The notes: generated by a model from the sequence alone, not told the origin. Positions 1 to 8,245 are shown, counted from the first letter of the stretch. The stretch: 17,520 nucleotides of DNA from UBA6911 sp964481255 (GCA_964481255.1 CAYZTZ010000069.1:1-17520), one strand, 5' to 3'. Translations and numbers: made by a program.

Positions 1-13
1 AAAAGAGCGGGAG

Positions 14-775
14 TCATTTTGGGGGGACGGGCCTGGAGAAAAACTCTTCTGTGAGGTTGTTGTTGTAGCTGATCTTCAGGATGAAGCTCTGAAAGGAGCG
101 CCGCCCGTTGATATAGCCGTCGGTCCGCAGGGGCGTATTCACCCCCTGGATCACGTGCCACTGGCTGAATTCCTGGACGTGGCGCTGCCGCACGCCCTTT
201 TTATTGAGGCTCCAGTATTCGGTTTTGACGGGGAGTCTGGAGATCCGGTCGAAATAGATCGTGACCTCGTCGTTTTCCGGGTCCACCAGTTTCACCATAT
301 CAAGGGCGGCTTCCCTTCCCTCTCCGGGCCCCAGGTAAAACAGCCTGTTGGCCGGATCCCTGTAGCGGGTGCGCAACAGGGTCTCGAGGCTGTGTTTCAC
401 CGACCTTCGGAAATCATCCATCTCCTCCGGCGTGGCATCGCGCGTCTCCTTCTGCCCTTCCAGGATCCACCCCTGGTTCTTCTCCAGGTTGAAGACGGTG
501 ATTTCCAGCTCTTTTTTTCTGTTACCCAGCTCGAAGCGGCTCTTGTCGGGGAGGAGGGTGTAATCGGAAAATTTGATAATGCCCGACGAAGCCCCTTCGC
601 GGTTGAACACGAAGTAGTTGCCGGACGACACGATGTCGGTCACCTTGAGAAAGGCCTCTCCGCCCATGGCCTGGACGGCGTCCTCGAACAGCCGGCGGGC
701 CGTCTCCTCACTCTGCGCGCGGGCCGACGGAACCCAAGCGATGCACAGCCATATACTCAGCCAAAGCCTTCTCAT
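14..775 (-). CDS. LolA-like outer membrane lipoprotein-sorting protein
   Basis: A 253-residue exported protein. Residues 1-20 form a signal peptide (Arg-Arg, a hydrophobic stretch, then Ala-Arg-Ala before Gln-Ser), so the mature protein should be periplasmic. The rest is beta-rich. An early segment reads LFEDAVQAMGGEAFLKV, and later stretches alternate aromatic and charged residues, as in the LolA/outer-membrane lipoprotein-sorting-like proteins that are common in Acidobacteriota and Desulfobacterota. No catalytic motif is visible. Those family members are thought to bind lipid or lipoprotein, but no substrate can be named here. The start is chosen from the signal peptide; no strong Shine-Dalgarno sequence precedes it. 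The gene lies downstream of the ACT-domain gene on the same strand with a 91-bp gap. The family call is from overall pattern and is moderate; the reading frame is solid. Confidence 0.75.
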   Translation of the reverse strand: MRRLWLSIWLCIAWVPSARAQSEETARRLFEDAVQAMGGEAFLKVTDIVSSGNYFVFNREGASSGIIKFSDYTLLPDKSRFELGNRKKELEITVFNLEKNQGWILEGQKETRDATPEEMDDFRRSVKHSLETLLRTRYRDPANRLFYLGPGEGREAALDMVKLVDPENDEVTIYFDRISRLPVKTEYWSLNKKGVRQRHVQEFSQWHVIQGVNTPLRTDGYINGRRSFQSFILKISYNNNLTEEFFSRPVPPK

Positions 776-866
776 ATTTCAGACCGCTGTTCATTGTCCC
801 AAGGGAATGATGATATCACATCACAGAAACGCAGAGGTTCTCGCCGGCGGAATCGAACGGCGCCGC

Positions 867-1388
867 CTAGGCTTCCGTGAAGGAAATGTCCACCATGAGT
901 TCGCTGCCTATTGCCTCAAGCTCCCGGCGCAGTTCCGGAATGAGACAGGAATCGGGGATCTGCAGTCTGGCCATCGCCTGGAAAATCGATTCGCCCGACA
1001 TCGGGGCGCTGGAGCACGAGGTCTCCAGTTCCTCCACATTGACGTTCTGATGCGCCAGGACGGCGGAAATCTGGTGGACGATCCCCGGCCGGTCGGTCCC
1101 GATGAGGCTCAGAATCGCCGCCTTCCTCTCCGACCCTGCGGGCTCCGCCTGATCCTGGCGGGCGACCACCGTCAGGCCCTGGGAGCCGAGATTCTCGAGG
1201 GACCCCAGCAGAGCGGTTTCCCTGTCTTTCGGCACATCGATTCTTACGATGCCGGCGAATTCCCCTCCCAGACGGCACATGCGGCTTTCCAGCCAGTTGC
1301 CTCCATGGGATTCGACGAGGCCGGCGATGGATTCCAGAATACCGGTCCTATCTTTACCTATGACCGTCATAACCAAGAGGTTTCGCAT
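867..1388 (-). CDS. GcvR-like protein with two ACT domains
   Basis: A 173-residue protein made of two ACT domains. The first begins MRNLLVMTVIGKDRTGIL and the second SLIGTDRPGIVHQIS; both carry the Gly-x-Asp-Arg-x-Gly-Ile signature of amino-acid-binding ACT modules. E. coli GcvR, a regulator of the glycine cleavage genes that acts through GcvA, has the same two-ACT layout and a similar length (about 190 residues). There is no DNA-binding domain, so any regulation would work through a partner protein. The frame stays open 18 codons further upstream, but the start at 1388 is preferred because a G-rich Shine-Dalgarno (AGGGGGGA) sits just before it and the homology begins there. It lies 94 bp downstream of the antiporter gene on the same strand and may share its transcript. 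Orthology to gcvR itself is not certain, since many ACT-ACT proteins have unknown roles. Confidence 0.8.
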   Translation of the reverse strand: MRNLLVMTVIGKDRTGILESIAGLVESHGGNWLESRMCRLGGEFAGIVRIDVPKDRETALLGSLENLGSQGLTVVARQDQAEPAGSERKAAILSLIGTDRPGIVHQISAVLAHQNVNVEELETSCSSAPMSGESIFQAMARLQIPDSCLIPELRRELEAIGSELMVDISFTEA

Positions 1389-1482
1389 GGTGTCCCCCCT
1401 GACATCAGGGTCACTATATAATCGCCTCCCGCATAAACGCAAGCCGTCGAAAACGCCCGACGCAGCCTGATCCGCGGGCCCG

Positions 1483-2835
1483 CTATTTTGCGTTGCGCCG
1501 CCCCAGGCTCATGGTGAGCAGAGGCGGCGTGATCAGGGTCGTCACGATGATCATGATCACCAGCGCCGAGAAAATCGCGTCGTCAATCACCTTCATCGAC
1601 CTGCCGATGCTGGCGAAGATCAGGCCGACCTCCCCGCGCGGGATCATTCCAATCCCGACGCTTACACGGTCAAGGTTCTTCTCCAACACTCCAAGCCCGC
1701 AGACCAGCTTCCCCGCGACGGCGGCCAGCGTCAGACCCCCCGCCAGCCCCAGCACCGGGAGGTTCGTGAACGATTCGAGTTTGACCTGGATCCCCATCAG
1801 GACAAAGAAAATGGGCACCAGAAAGCCCGAGACCGGGCGGATCAGCTGTTCCAGCTCGCCTTCCCCCTCAAAGCCCTTGAAATGGACCTTTTCCAGAAGA
1901 AGGCCGGCCGCGAAAGCCCCCACGATCGGTGCCAGACCCGCGGCATCGGCCAGATAGGACAGGGCGAACGCGAAGCACAGCGCGAAAGCGAGCATCACGC
2001 CGCGGGTCCTCAAGCGCGACGCCTGCAGCAGAATACGCGGCACCGCGAATGAACCGACGACCAGCGTGCCGCCCAGGAAAACGACCGCGACGGTGATCAG
2101 GCGGAAGATTTCTTCAACCGCAAGAGGCCGGCCCAGCTCCGCGGCCGTGATGATGCCCGAAACGACCGCGAGCACAATCAGCCCGAGGACATCATCGATC
2201 ACGGCGGCGCCCAGGATGATCTGCGATTCCTTCATCTGCAGCTTTCCCATGTCCCGGAACACGCGCGCCGTTATCCCCACGCTGGTCGCGCAAAGGACCG
2301 ATCCGATAAAGAGATGAACGTAGTGCAGGCTGAAGCCGGGAGGCGCGATCTCCGCCAGCTCCCTCGGTATCTGATGAACGAAAATCCAGCTTGCCCCGAA
2401 TCCCAAAAGCATGGGCGTGATGACCCCGAGAACGGCGACCAGCATGGAAGACCCGCCGACCTTCATCAGGCCCTTGATGGTGGATTCCAGGCCGACCTCA
2501 AAAAGCAGGATGATGACGCCGATATGAGCAAGACTGTCCACGGCGACCGGCCAGTACCCCTCGACCGGCGTCGTGCGCAACGGTTGGAAAAAGCTCCAGT
2601 CGGCGTTGATCAAAATCAGATTGCCCAGAATGATCCCGCCTATCAGTTCGCCGAGAACCGCCGGCATCCTGAGACGCTCAAACAGCTCCCCGCCCAGTTT
2701 GGCCGTGACGAGGATCGCGATGAGGGCCAACAGGGCGGGTGCGATCGGGTCGCCGTGCCCCGCGGCCTCGGAGGCAAGAGCGCATCCAGGCACCCCTGCC
2801 AAAAGCGAGATCGTCAGAAACAGCCGCTTGCGCAT
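1483..2835 (-). CDS. CPA2-family cation/proton antiporter (Kef/NapA type)
   Basis: A 450-residue polytopic membrane protein with roughly 12-13 hydrophobic segments. An N-terminal hydrophobic stretch ending in Ala-Leu-Ala-Ser could be a signal peptide or first helix. Family marks include LGELIGGIILGN in the second or third helix, an Asp-Asp pair in AAVIDDVLGLIVLA that matches the ion-binding helix of CPA2 antiporters, and IPRGEVGLIFASIG near the C-terminus. No TrkA-N/RCK nucleotide-binding domain follows, so this is the short NapA/GerN-like form rather than full-length KefB/C. The expected role is Na+ or K+ exchange for protons across the inner membrane; the ion cannot be told from sequence. 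The frame can be extended 12 codons to a GTG at 2871. The ATG at 2835 is preferred because GGAG lies upstream and the sequence begins Met-Arg-Lys-Arg before the hydrophobic run. Confidence 0.85.
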   Translation of the reverse strand: MRKRLFLTISLLAGVPGCALASEAAGHGDPIAPALLALIAILVTAKLGGELFERLRMPAVLGELIGGIILGNLILINADWSFFQPLRTTPVEGYWPVAVDSLAHIGVIILLFEVGLESTIKGLMKVGGSSMLVAVLGVITPMLLGFGASWIFVHQIPRELAEIAPPGFSLHYVHLFIGSVLCATSVGITARVFRDMGKLQMKESQIILGAAVIDDVLGLIVLAVVSGIITAAELGRPLAVEEIFRLITVAVVFLGGTLVVGSFAVPRILLQASRLRTRGVMLAFALCFAFALSYLADAAGLAPIVGAFAAGLLLEKVHFKGFEGEGELEQLIRPVSGFLVPIFFVLMGIQVKLESFTNLPVLGLAGGLTLAAVAGKLVCGLGVLEKNLDRVSVGIGMIPRGEVGLIFASIGRSMKVIDDAIFSALVIMIIVTTLITPPLLTMSLGRRNAK

Positions 2836-2881
2836 GGCGTCAAAATAGCTCCGAACCGCAAAATTTTCCACGATAATCAGG

Positions 2882-2910
2882 GGGACAGGCTACGCTGTCC
2901 CTTTGTTTTT
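2882..2910 (+). terminator. Hairpin plus T-tract (terminator-like or REP-like)
   Basis: GGGACAG at 2882-2888 is complementary to CTGTCCC at 2895-2901, giving a 7-bp stem with a 6-nt loop. TTTGTTTTT follows at 2902-2910. This has the form of an intrinsic terminator on the plus strand, yet no plus-strand gene ends upstream. It may instead be a remnant of a dispersed palindromic element; the GGGACAGGCTACG wording resembles REP-like elements I have seen in environmental genomes, but this is recall, not a search result. Confidence 0.35.
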
Positions 2911-3040
2911 CGCCGGAGCCGAAGCTAAACTGCCCGGCCGGTTTCTTCTCAACATGGCCGATGCCATGCCGGCATGTGAGAGGTCTCCCGCAGTGGTGGT
3001 TTGGCGTCCCTTTTCTTCTTGCGCTCACGACAGACGCGCG

Positions 3041-3056
3041 GACGAGCCCGCTCGTC
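3041..3056. repeat. 16-bp near-perfect palindrome
   Basis: GACGAGC at 3041-3047 and GCTCGTC at 3050-3056 are perfect reverse complements separated by CC. It lies in the non-coding divergent region and could be an operator or an RNA hairpin in the antiporter leader. No function can be assigned. Confidence 0.4.
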
Positions 3057-3230
3057 GACCCGGTAATCCTGCAGTTCGCGCTCCCGTCGCATCCGCGAAA
3101 GATGGCGCAGCCGAAAGCTGAAGCCCTTTGCCCGCTGAACGATCGCCCAAACCTCAACATAAGCTTTGCATGACAAACCCGGCCGATTGTCAATCATTTA
3201 AATGCCGTTGATCTAATGTCACTATAGGTT

Positions 3231-3245
3231 ATTATTTGTCATAAT
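3231..3245. promoter_or_regulatory. Candidate operator/promoter region of the regulator-tup operon
   Basis: ATTAT-N5-ATAAT forms a small inverted repeat 39 bp upstream of the regulator start, inside the most A/T-rich stretch of the gap. A CATAAT sequence (3240-3245) could serve as a -10 element, but no well-spaced TTGACA partner is evident (TTGATC at 3208-3213 is 26 nt away). A Shine-Dalgarno (AAGGATG) lies at 3271-3277. It is proposed only as a plausible binding site for the HTH regulator encoded next to it. Confidence 0.3.
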
Positions 3246-3283
3246 CTGTGCGTTTTTTTGACACAGACAAAAGGATGTGAACC

Positions 3284-4198
3284 ATGGGCAAGGAATTGTT
3301 CACCACGAAGGAGGTGGCCGAATACCTCAGCATCAATGAAAAACAGGTTTACAGGCTCATCAAGGAAAAAAAGATCCCGGCCACAAGGGTCACGGGCAAG
3401 TGGCTTTTCCCCAAAAACCTGATCGATGAATGGGTCGTCAACAGCGCCCGGGAAAGCGTCTCCCCTGCGCCGAAGCGGAGCGCTCTTGAGAATCATGTCG
3501 TCGTTGCGGGCAGCAACGACATCGCCCTGGAACTCCTTGCCAAGAACACGGCCATCGAGTACCCCGGCCATACCGTTTCCATTTCCAATGTCGGCAGTCT
3601 TGCAGGCCTGATCGCTCTAAGGAACGGCAATTGTCACATCGCCGCTTCACACCTGCTCGACAGGGAAACCGGGGATTACAACCTTGTTTTCATCCAAAAG
3701 CACTTTCCGGAATTGAAGGTCGTGATTCTTACTCTGGCGCACAGGGAGCAGGGACTGATTGTAAGGAGAGGAAACCCTCTCGGTATCAAGACTCTCAGGG
3801 ACCTGGCCGGCAGGAACCTGAGATTCGTGAACAGGCAGGAAGGATCCGGGACGCGCGTCCTGCTTGATTATGGGCTCAAAGAAAACGGGATAGACCCGTC
3901 GGACATCCCCGGATATTCCAGCATCGCCTACACGCATATGGAAGTGGCGCTGGAGGTTTTCAGCGGCTCCGCGGACGCGGGGGTGGGGATCCTGGCCGCG
4001 GCGCGGATGCTCGGACTGGATTTTATTCCACTGGCAACCGAGCGCTTCGATCTCGTCATTCCCGTCGCAAACTATGAGACGGCGGCCGTCAGGGATTTGC
4101 GCGCCGTTCTCTGTTCCGAAGAGTTCAGGGCGCGCGTGGCGCGGATGGGGGGATACGACACCCGCGACACCGGCAAGGTCGTCGGGCGAATCGTTTAG
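3284..4198 (+). CDS. Excisionase-type HTH regulator fused to PBP-like oxyanion sensor domain
   Basis: A 304-residue, apparently cytoplasmic protein with two parts. Residues 5-52 are an excisionase/MerR-like helix-turn-helix (TTKEVAEYLSINEKQVYRLI, then a wing with KWLFPKNLIDEW). Residues 70-292 form a PBP-like domain of the kind seen in tungstate/molybdate-type binding proteins, with SNVGSLAGL, ASHLLDRETGDYN, FVNRQEGSGTRVLLDY and the terminal GGYD. It has no signal peptide, so the binding fold is used as an intracellular sensor. The gene lies 78 bp upstream of tupA on the same strand with no terminator between, so it probably heads the tup operon and controls it according to tungstate or molybdate level; that role is inferred from context. 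The same PBP-like domain recurs, with motifs in the same order, at the C-terminus of the MoeA protein at 10788-12728. The ligand is not proven. Confidence 0.85.
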   Translation: MGKELFTTKEVAEYLSINEKQVYRLIKEKKIPATRVTGKWLFPKNLIDEWVVNSARESVSPAPKRSALENHVVVAGSNDIALELLAKNTAIEYPGHTVSISNVGSLAGLIALRNGNCHIAASHLLDRETGDYNLVFIQKHFPELKVVILTLAHREQGLIVRRGNPLGIKTLRDLAGRNLRFVNRQEGSGTRVLLDYGLKENGIDPSDIPGYSSIAYTHMEVALEVFSGSADAGVGILAAARMLGLDFIPLATERFDLVIPVANYETAAVRDLRAVLCSEEFRARVARMGGYDTRDTGKVVGRIV

Positions 4199-4276
4199 AG
4201 AAGCTCCAGAGGGTATGTGAGCACGCATCTGGAAAGCCGAAGTTGAGGTGCGGACGGCGATTCAGAGAAGAATGAA

Positions 4277-5092
4277 ATGAAAAGGGCATTGGCAACGGCA
4301 TTGCTGATTCTGGCCTGGAGCGGATCCGCCTGCACCGAGCAATCGAAAAGCCGTCTGCGCCTGGCGACGACCACGTCCGTGCAGGACTCGGGCCTCATGC
4401 CGCATCTCATGCCGCACTTTGAGAAGCAGTGCGCCTGCAAAGTGGACGTCATCGCCGTCGGCAGCGGTCAGGCCCTGAAGCTCGCATCCAACGGAGACGT
4501 GGATATGGTCCTGGTTCATGACCCGGCCGCTGAGAAAAAGTTCGTCGAGGACGGTTTCGGCGTCAACCGGAAGACTTTCATGGTCAACGATTTCGTCATT
4601 CTGGGACCGGCTTCCGACCCCGCGCGCGTCGCGGGAACCGCCGACGCGGCCCTCGCCTTGTCTCGGATTTATGCGTCCGGGACCGTCTTTATCTCAAGAG
4701 GGGACGCCTCGGGCACGCACCGCAAGGAAGCGGCTCTTTGGGAAAAGGCCGGAATCAGGCCGGAAGGATCGCGTTATCTTCAGATCGGCCAGGGAATGGG
4801 CGCGGTGCTGACCATGGCCGACGAGAAAAAAGCCTACACGATCTCCGACCGCGCCACATATCTCACCCGAAGTCATCAGCTGGAGCTGCGCATTCTCGTC
4901 GAGGGCGATCCGGATCTGATGAATTACTATTCCGTCATTGAAGTGAATCCCGGGCGGTTCCCTTCGGTCAAGTCCGCCCTCTCCCGAAAGCTGATCGAGT
5001 GGCTCTGTTCGCCCGAGGGCCGGAGCCTGATCGACGAGTACGAGGTCGGCGGCCATCGTCTGTTCAAGGCGGCGTGCGCCGCCGGGGAGTAA
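4277..5092 (+). CDS. tupA: Tungstate ABC transporter substrate-binding lipoprotein TupA
   Basis: A 271-residue periplasmic binding protein. The N-terminus is a lipoprotein signal (Lys-Arg, a hydrophobic core, then Gly-Ser-Ala-Cys), with Cys19 the likely lipidated residue. The mature protein opens with the TupA hallmark RLATTTSVQDSGL (about residues 27-40), which in this family helps bind the oxyanion. Also present are VGSGQALKLASNGDVDMVLVHD, FISRGDASGTH and a YxISDRATY-like segment, all typical of TupA rather than ModA. It captures tungstate for the TupBC importer. A GAGAAG Shine-Dalgarno lies 6 nt before the ATG. tupB begins 4 nt after the stop. Selectivity for tungstate over molybdate is a family expectation supported by the adjacent tungsten-type enzyme. 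Confidence 0.93.
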   Translation: MKRALATALLILAWSGSACTEQSKSRLRLATTTSVQDSGLMPHLMPHFEKQCACKVDVIAVGSGQALKLASNGDVDMVLVHDPAAEKKFVEDGFGVNRKTFMVNDFVILGPASDPARVAGTADAALALSRIYASGTVFISRGDASGTHRKEAALWEKAGIRPEGSRYLQIGQGMGAVLTMADEKKAYTISDRATYLTRSHQLELRILVEGDPDLMNYYSVIEVNPGRFPSVKSALSRKLIEWLCSPEGRSLIDEYEVGGHRLFKAACAAGE

Positions 5093-5096
5093 TCGC

Positions 5097-5789
5097 ATGA
5101 GCGATCTGGGGCAGGCCTTCAGGGAGGCTATTCGCCTGATAGTCTCGGCCGACGCCGAGGTCATGACGATCGCGTCGGCGTCCCTGCGCTTTTCGCTGAG
5201 CAGCACTCTCGCCGCCTCTCTCATCGGCATCCCCGCGGGCATCCTCCTCGCCGGCAGCCGTTTCCGCTTGAAGCGCCTGGTCGAAGACGTTCTCAACACG
5301 CTGCTGGCCATGCCTACCGTGGTGGTCGGCCTGTTCGTCTACACGCTGATCTTCAGCCGCGGCCCTTTGGGGCAATTCCAGCTTCTGTTCACCCCCTCGG
5401 CCATCGTCCTCGGCCAGACTTTGCTGATTTTGCCTCTCGTGACGGCGCTGGCTTGCGGCGCGGTCTCCGTCGTGAACCCTATTGTGCGCGAAACGGCCCT
5501 GACACTGGGCGCCGGGAGACTGCGAACCCTGAGCACGGTCGCCTCGGAAGCTCAGGCGGCGCTCCTTGTCGCCTGCATCACGGCCTTCGGACGCGTCATC
5601 GGCGAAGTCGGCATATCGCTGCTGCTGGGCGGCAACATCATCGGGTACACCCGCACTATCACGACGGCCATTTCCCTCGAGACCAGCAAGGGCGAGTTCG
5701 CGCTCGGGCTGGCTCTCGGCATCATACTTCTTATCGCGGCCTTCGCGCTCAACATCGCGGCCCGCGCGCTCCGGAGGAAATCGTCATGA
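5097..5789 (+). CDS. tupB: Tungstate ABC transporter permease TupB
   Basis: A 230-residue inner-membrane permease with about five hydrophobic segments. The ABC-permease coupling (EAA-type) loop is visible as GRVIGEVGISLLLGGNI at about residues 165-181, followed by GYTRTITTAISLETSKGEF, which is typical of TupB. It forms the channel with TupC and receives tungstate from TupA. The start lies 4 nt after the tupA stop, with a GGGGAG ribosome-binding site inside the tupA end. Its stop overlaps the tupC start (ATGA), so the three genes are translationally coupled. Length is normal for the family. Confidence 0.93.
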   Translation: MSDLGQAFREAIRLIVSADAEVMTIASASLRFSLSSTLAASLIGIPAGILLAGSRFRLKRLVEDVLNTLLAMPTVVVGLFVYTLIFSRGPLGQFQLLFTPSAIVLGQTLLILPLVTALACGAVSVVNPIVRETALTLGAGRLRTLSTVASEAQAALLVACITAFGRVIGEVGISLLLGGNIIGYTRTITTAISLETSKGEFALGLALGIILLIAAFALNIAARALRRKSS

Positions 5790-6466
5790 ACGCCGCGCCC
5801 GCCTACAGAATCCGGTCTCTGACTCACTCCTACGACGGGAAGGTCGCGCTCGAAATCCCGGTGCTGGACATCCCGTCAGGCCGGATCTGCGCCTTCCTTG
5901 GCCCCAACGGGTGCGGGAAAACCACGCTTCTCTCCATCCTGGCCCTGCTGATCACGCCTTCTTCGGGCAGAGTCCTCCTGGACGGCGAGGATACGGCCGA
6001 CTGCCGCGATCCGCGCCTCCGGCGCAAGGTGACGCTGGTCCACCAGAGGCCCGTCCTTTTTTCGGCATCGGTGCGTCACAACATCGCCTACGGTCTGCAC
6101 GCGCGGGGAGTCCCGGCGAAGGAGATCCGGCGGCGCGTGCAGCTCATGGTGGACGCCATGAACCTGGCAGCCGTGGCCGACAAGCCGGCGCGCAAAATTT
6201 CCGGAGGCGAGGCGCAGCGCGCCGTCCTGGCGCGCGCTCTGGTGCTGGAAACGCCGATTCTTCTCCTGGACGAACCCACCAATTCCCTGGACGAAGCGTC
6301 CAAGCCGCTGCTCGCGCGCCTGCTTTGCGAAGCGAACCGGCAACGCGGCGCGACGGTCCTTATCGCGGCGCACGACCTCGGGTTCGTCTCTTCCCTGACG
6401 GATCTGATTTTTGAGATGGATGGGGGGAGGGTTCAAAGCGGCCGCGAGCCGCGGATTCCCGCATAA
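5786..6466 (+). CDS. tupC: Tungstate ABC transporter ATP-binding protein TupC
   Basis: A 226-residue ABC ATPase with all expected motifs: Walker A GPNGCGKT (residues 39-46), a Q-loop in HQRPVLFS (about 86-93), the signature ISGGEAQR (138-145), Walker B ILLLDEP (158-164) and the switch His in AAHD. It powers tungstate import with TupB. The frame runs open further upstream within tupB, but the ATG at 5786 is chosen because it overlaps the tupB stop by four bases, has GGAGGAAA upstream (5772-5779), and is where homology begins. The compact length without a C-terminal TOBE domain fits TupC rather than ModC. The gene ends 17 bp before the convergent AOR gene, with no terminator hairpin between them. 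Confidence 0.92.
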   Translation: MNAAPAYRIRSLTHSYDGKVALEIPVLDIPSGRICAFLGPNGCGKTTLLSILALLITPSSGRVLLDGEDTADCRDPRLRRKVTLVHQRPVLFSASVRHNIAYGLHARGVPAKEIRRRVQLMVDAMNLAAVADKPARKISGGEAQRAVLARALVLETPILLLDEPTNSLDEASKPLLARLLCEANRQRGATVLIAAHDLGFVSSLTDLIFEMDGGRVQSGREPRIPA

Positions 6467-6483
6467 CCCGCGGCCGCCTGTAT

Positions 6484-8202
6484 TTATGATTCGTGGACGC
6501 TGTCCAGGTCCGCCTCCGGGACGTCGAACACGAATCCCGGAGGACCGAATTTTTCTTCCGTGAAGAATCTGGGGAGACGGTCGTCCTCACTGGTGAATCC
6601 CGCGGCCTTGTTGAAGCGCCTTTCGGTGTCGAGCACCGCTTTGCCCAGGTCCAGGATGTAATTGTCGTCCAGCGTTTCGCCGGTGAGGGCGGAAACGCAG
6701 GCGATCACGTTGCGGTCCATTTTCAGGGCCTTCTCTTCCATGATCGGCATCGCGATCATCATGCAGAGGCCGAGCGAATCCATGGCCGCCATCCAGCGCT
6801 GCATGAACCGGGATTCGGGCGCCTGGCCGGTCGGGGAAACCGGGACGTATTCCGGGTGGTGCGGGCCGGGGAGAACGATGCCGCTGGTGTGGTCCGCGCC
6901 CATCGGCGAAGTGGCGAATGTCACGCCCGTCCCCTTCAGGATTCTCGGGTCGTAGCCCGACATCGCCTGCCCCTTGACGTGGGGGATGCGTTTCACCCCC
7001 AGTTTTTCGCCCGTGAACTTGACGCCGTTGCCTATCATCCGGCCGTTCTCCGTCCCCCTGCAGATCTCCCGAACCAGTTGAAGGGCTTTCTCCCCGTCGC
7101 CCCAGGGCAGCAGCCCCGCTTCCATCGCGACAGCCAGGGCTGCCCCGACGTCCATTGTGTCGACACCGGCGTCGTTGCAGGCCCGGTTGATGCGGGCGAT
7201 CATGTCGAGGTCGCCGATGAGGCAGTTCGATCCGACCAGCGCGAGAGTCTCGTACTCGACGCTGGCGACGATGAACTCGCCTTTTTCATCCGTGAAGACA
7301 TTCGAACAGCTGATGATGCAGCCGTTCATGCAGTTATGAACGGTCTCAGCGTTGGGCCTGTTCTTGAGCACCTCCTCCATATGTTCGCCGCAGATGCTTT
7401 CCGCCTTTTCGAACTGCCCCATGGAAAAGTTTTTGGTGGGCAAGGCTCCCGCGGTCTGGGTGATCATGACGATCTGCGGCGTCCCCAGGTTCCTCAACCC
7501 GAGGGTGAACTGGTTGGTAAGGACGCCCTTTGTTATCGCTCCCACGTTCTCCTTCATCTTCTGCGCGTCCTTGACTTCAACCAGATTGGATTCGGTGTCG
7601 TCGACGATGACGGCTTTCAGGCTCTTGGAACCCATGACCGCGCCCAACCCTCCGCGGGCCGCGACCCTGAAGTGCATGTCGGGCGTTGTAAACAATATGG
7701 ACGAGGCCGTGAGCTGCATGTCGCCGGCCGGCCCGATACAGGCGTAACAGGCCTTGTCCCCGTGCTCGGCCCTGAGCCTGTCGAGGATCGCGTAGCAGCC
7801 AAGCCCGGCAAGTGAAGAGGCCGGAAGAAAGCGCACGCCCTCCTTGTCGATTTTCACCGCGGTCGGCTCCTTGGCCTTCCCTTCGAAGACCACCGCCTTG
7901 TAACCCAGTCTCGCCAGCTTCTGGCTCATGGCGCCGCCCGTGTTGGCTTCCTTGATCCCCTTCGTCAAGGGGCTTTTCGCGCCGACGGAGAGGCGGCCGC
8001 TGCAGGGCACCGTGGTCCCTCCCAGTATCCCCGGCGCGAAGATGAGCTTGTTTTCAGTTCCCAGCGGATCGCATTTCGGAGGCACTTCACGCTCGACGAT
8101 CGACGACGTCAGACCTCTGCCGCCGAACCTCCGATAGACCTCCGGGACGTCTTCGGTCCTGGAGGAAAGATTGGACATGTCGATTCTTAATATTTTCGCC
8201 AT
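6484..8202 (-). CDS. aor: Tungsten-type aldehyde:ferredoxin oxidoreductase (AOR family)
   Basis: A 572-residue AOR-family enzyme, expected to oxidise aldehydes to carboxylic acids (or run in reverse) with ferredoxin, using a tungsten bis-pyranopterin and one [4Fe-4S] cluster. The N-terminal domain has FGGRGLTSSIV and APGILGGTTVPCSGRLSVG for pterin binding. The cluster ligands appear as Cys291, Cys295 and Cys299, plus Cys480 in DSLGLCMM. The first three are spaced CX3CX3C, one residue longer than the CX2CX3C of Pyrococcus AOR. VEYET near 316-320 and GPHHP near 446-450 may supply catalytic Glu and His. The start at 8202 has a GAGGAA Shine-Dalgarno, and family homology begins there. The frame stays open for 379 further codons upstream, but that part is antisense to the HD gene and is not coding. 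No ferredoxin subunit, moaD or thiF gene is nearby. The exact aldehyde substrate is unknown. Confidence 0.92.
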   Translation of the reverse strand: MAKILRIDMSNLSSRTEDVPEVYRRFGGRGLTSSIVEREVPPKCDPLGTENKLIFAPGILGGTTVPCSGRLSVGAKSPLTKGIKEANTGGAMSQKLARLGYKAVVFEGKAKEPTAVKIDKEGVRFLPASSLAGLGCYAILDRLRAEHGDKACYACIGPAGDMQLTASSILFTTPDMHFRVAARGGLGAVMGSKSLKAVIVDDTESNLVEVKDAQKMKENVGAITKGVLTNQFTLGLRNLGTPQIVMITQTAGALPTKNFSMGQFEKAESICGEHMEEVLKNRPNAETVHNCMNGCIISCSNVFTDEKGEFIVASVEYETLALVGSNCLIGDLDMIARINRACNDAGVDTMDVGAALAVAMEAGLLPWGDGEKALQLVREICRGTENGRMIGNGVKFTGEKLGVKRIPHVKGQAMSGYDPRILKGTGVTFATSPMGADHTSGIVLPGPHHPEYVPVSPTGQAPESRFMQRWMAAMDSLGLCMMIAMPIMEEKALKMDRNVIACVSALTGETLDDNYILDLGKAVLDTERRFNKAAGFTSEDDRLPRFFTEEKFGPPGFVFDVPEADLDSVHES

Positions 8203-8245
8203 TGGAATTCCTCGCACTGAGTGTCGCTTCGAGATCCATCCACCT

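Larger units (their letters stand above)
2836..3283. other. Divergent intergenic region with no convincing gene
   Basis: About 450 bp separate the antiporter from the divergent tungsten-responsive regulator. Short minus-strand frames exist here (for example one spanning 2949-3197, very rich in Arg and Lys), but they have no recognisable domain, no good ribosome-binding site and poor amino-acid composition. What can be seen is a hairpin at 2882-2901 followed by a T-rich tract, a near-perfect 16-bp palindrome at 3041-3056, TGACAA/TTGTCA inverted motifs at 3171-3176 and 3187-3192, and an A/T-rich stretch at 3190-3260 that probably holds the promoter of the regulator-tup operon. The antiporter must also be transcribed from here, so a structured 5' leader on the minus strand is possible. 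Confidence 0.5.

Noticed and set aside
840..868. T-loop-like TTCGATTCC on the minus strand, considered as a tRNA 3' end
   Set aside because: The flanking bases do not form a T-stem, and the rest of a tRNA would lie inside the ACT-domain gene with no acceptor stem.
155..1421. Plus-strand frames opposite the LolA-like and ACT-domain genes
   Set aside because: They span the antisense of two well-supported genes and have no domain or ribosome-binding site.
2949..3197. Arg/Lys-rich minus-strand frame in the divergent gap, considered as a transposase fragment or small gene
   Set aside because: No domain could be recognised, a competing frame overlaps it, and there is no ribosome-binding site. Not enough to call a pseudogene.
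6493..7815. Long plus-strand open frame (440 codons) opposite the AOR
   Set aside because: His/Gly/Val/Arg-rich composition, no recognisable domain, fully antisense to a certain gene.
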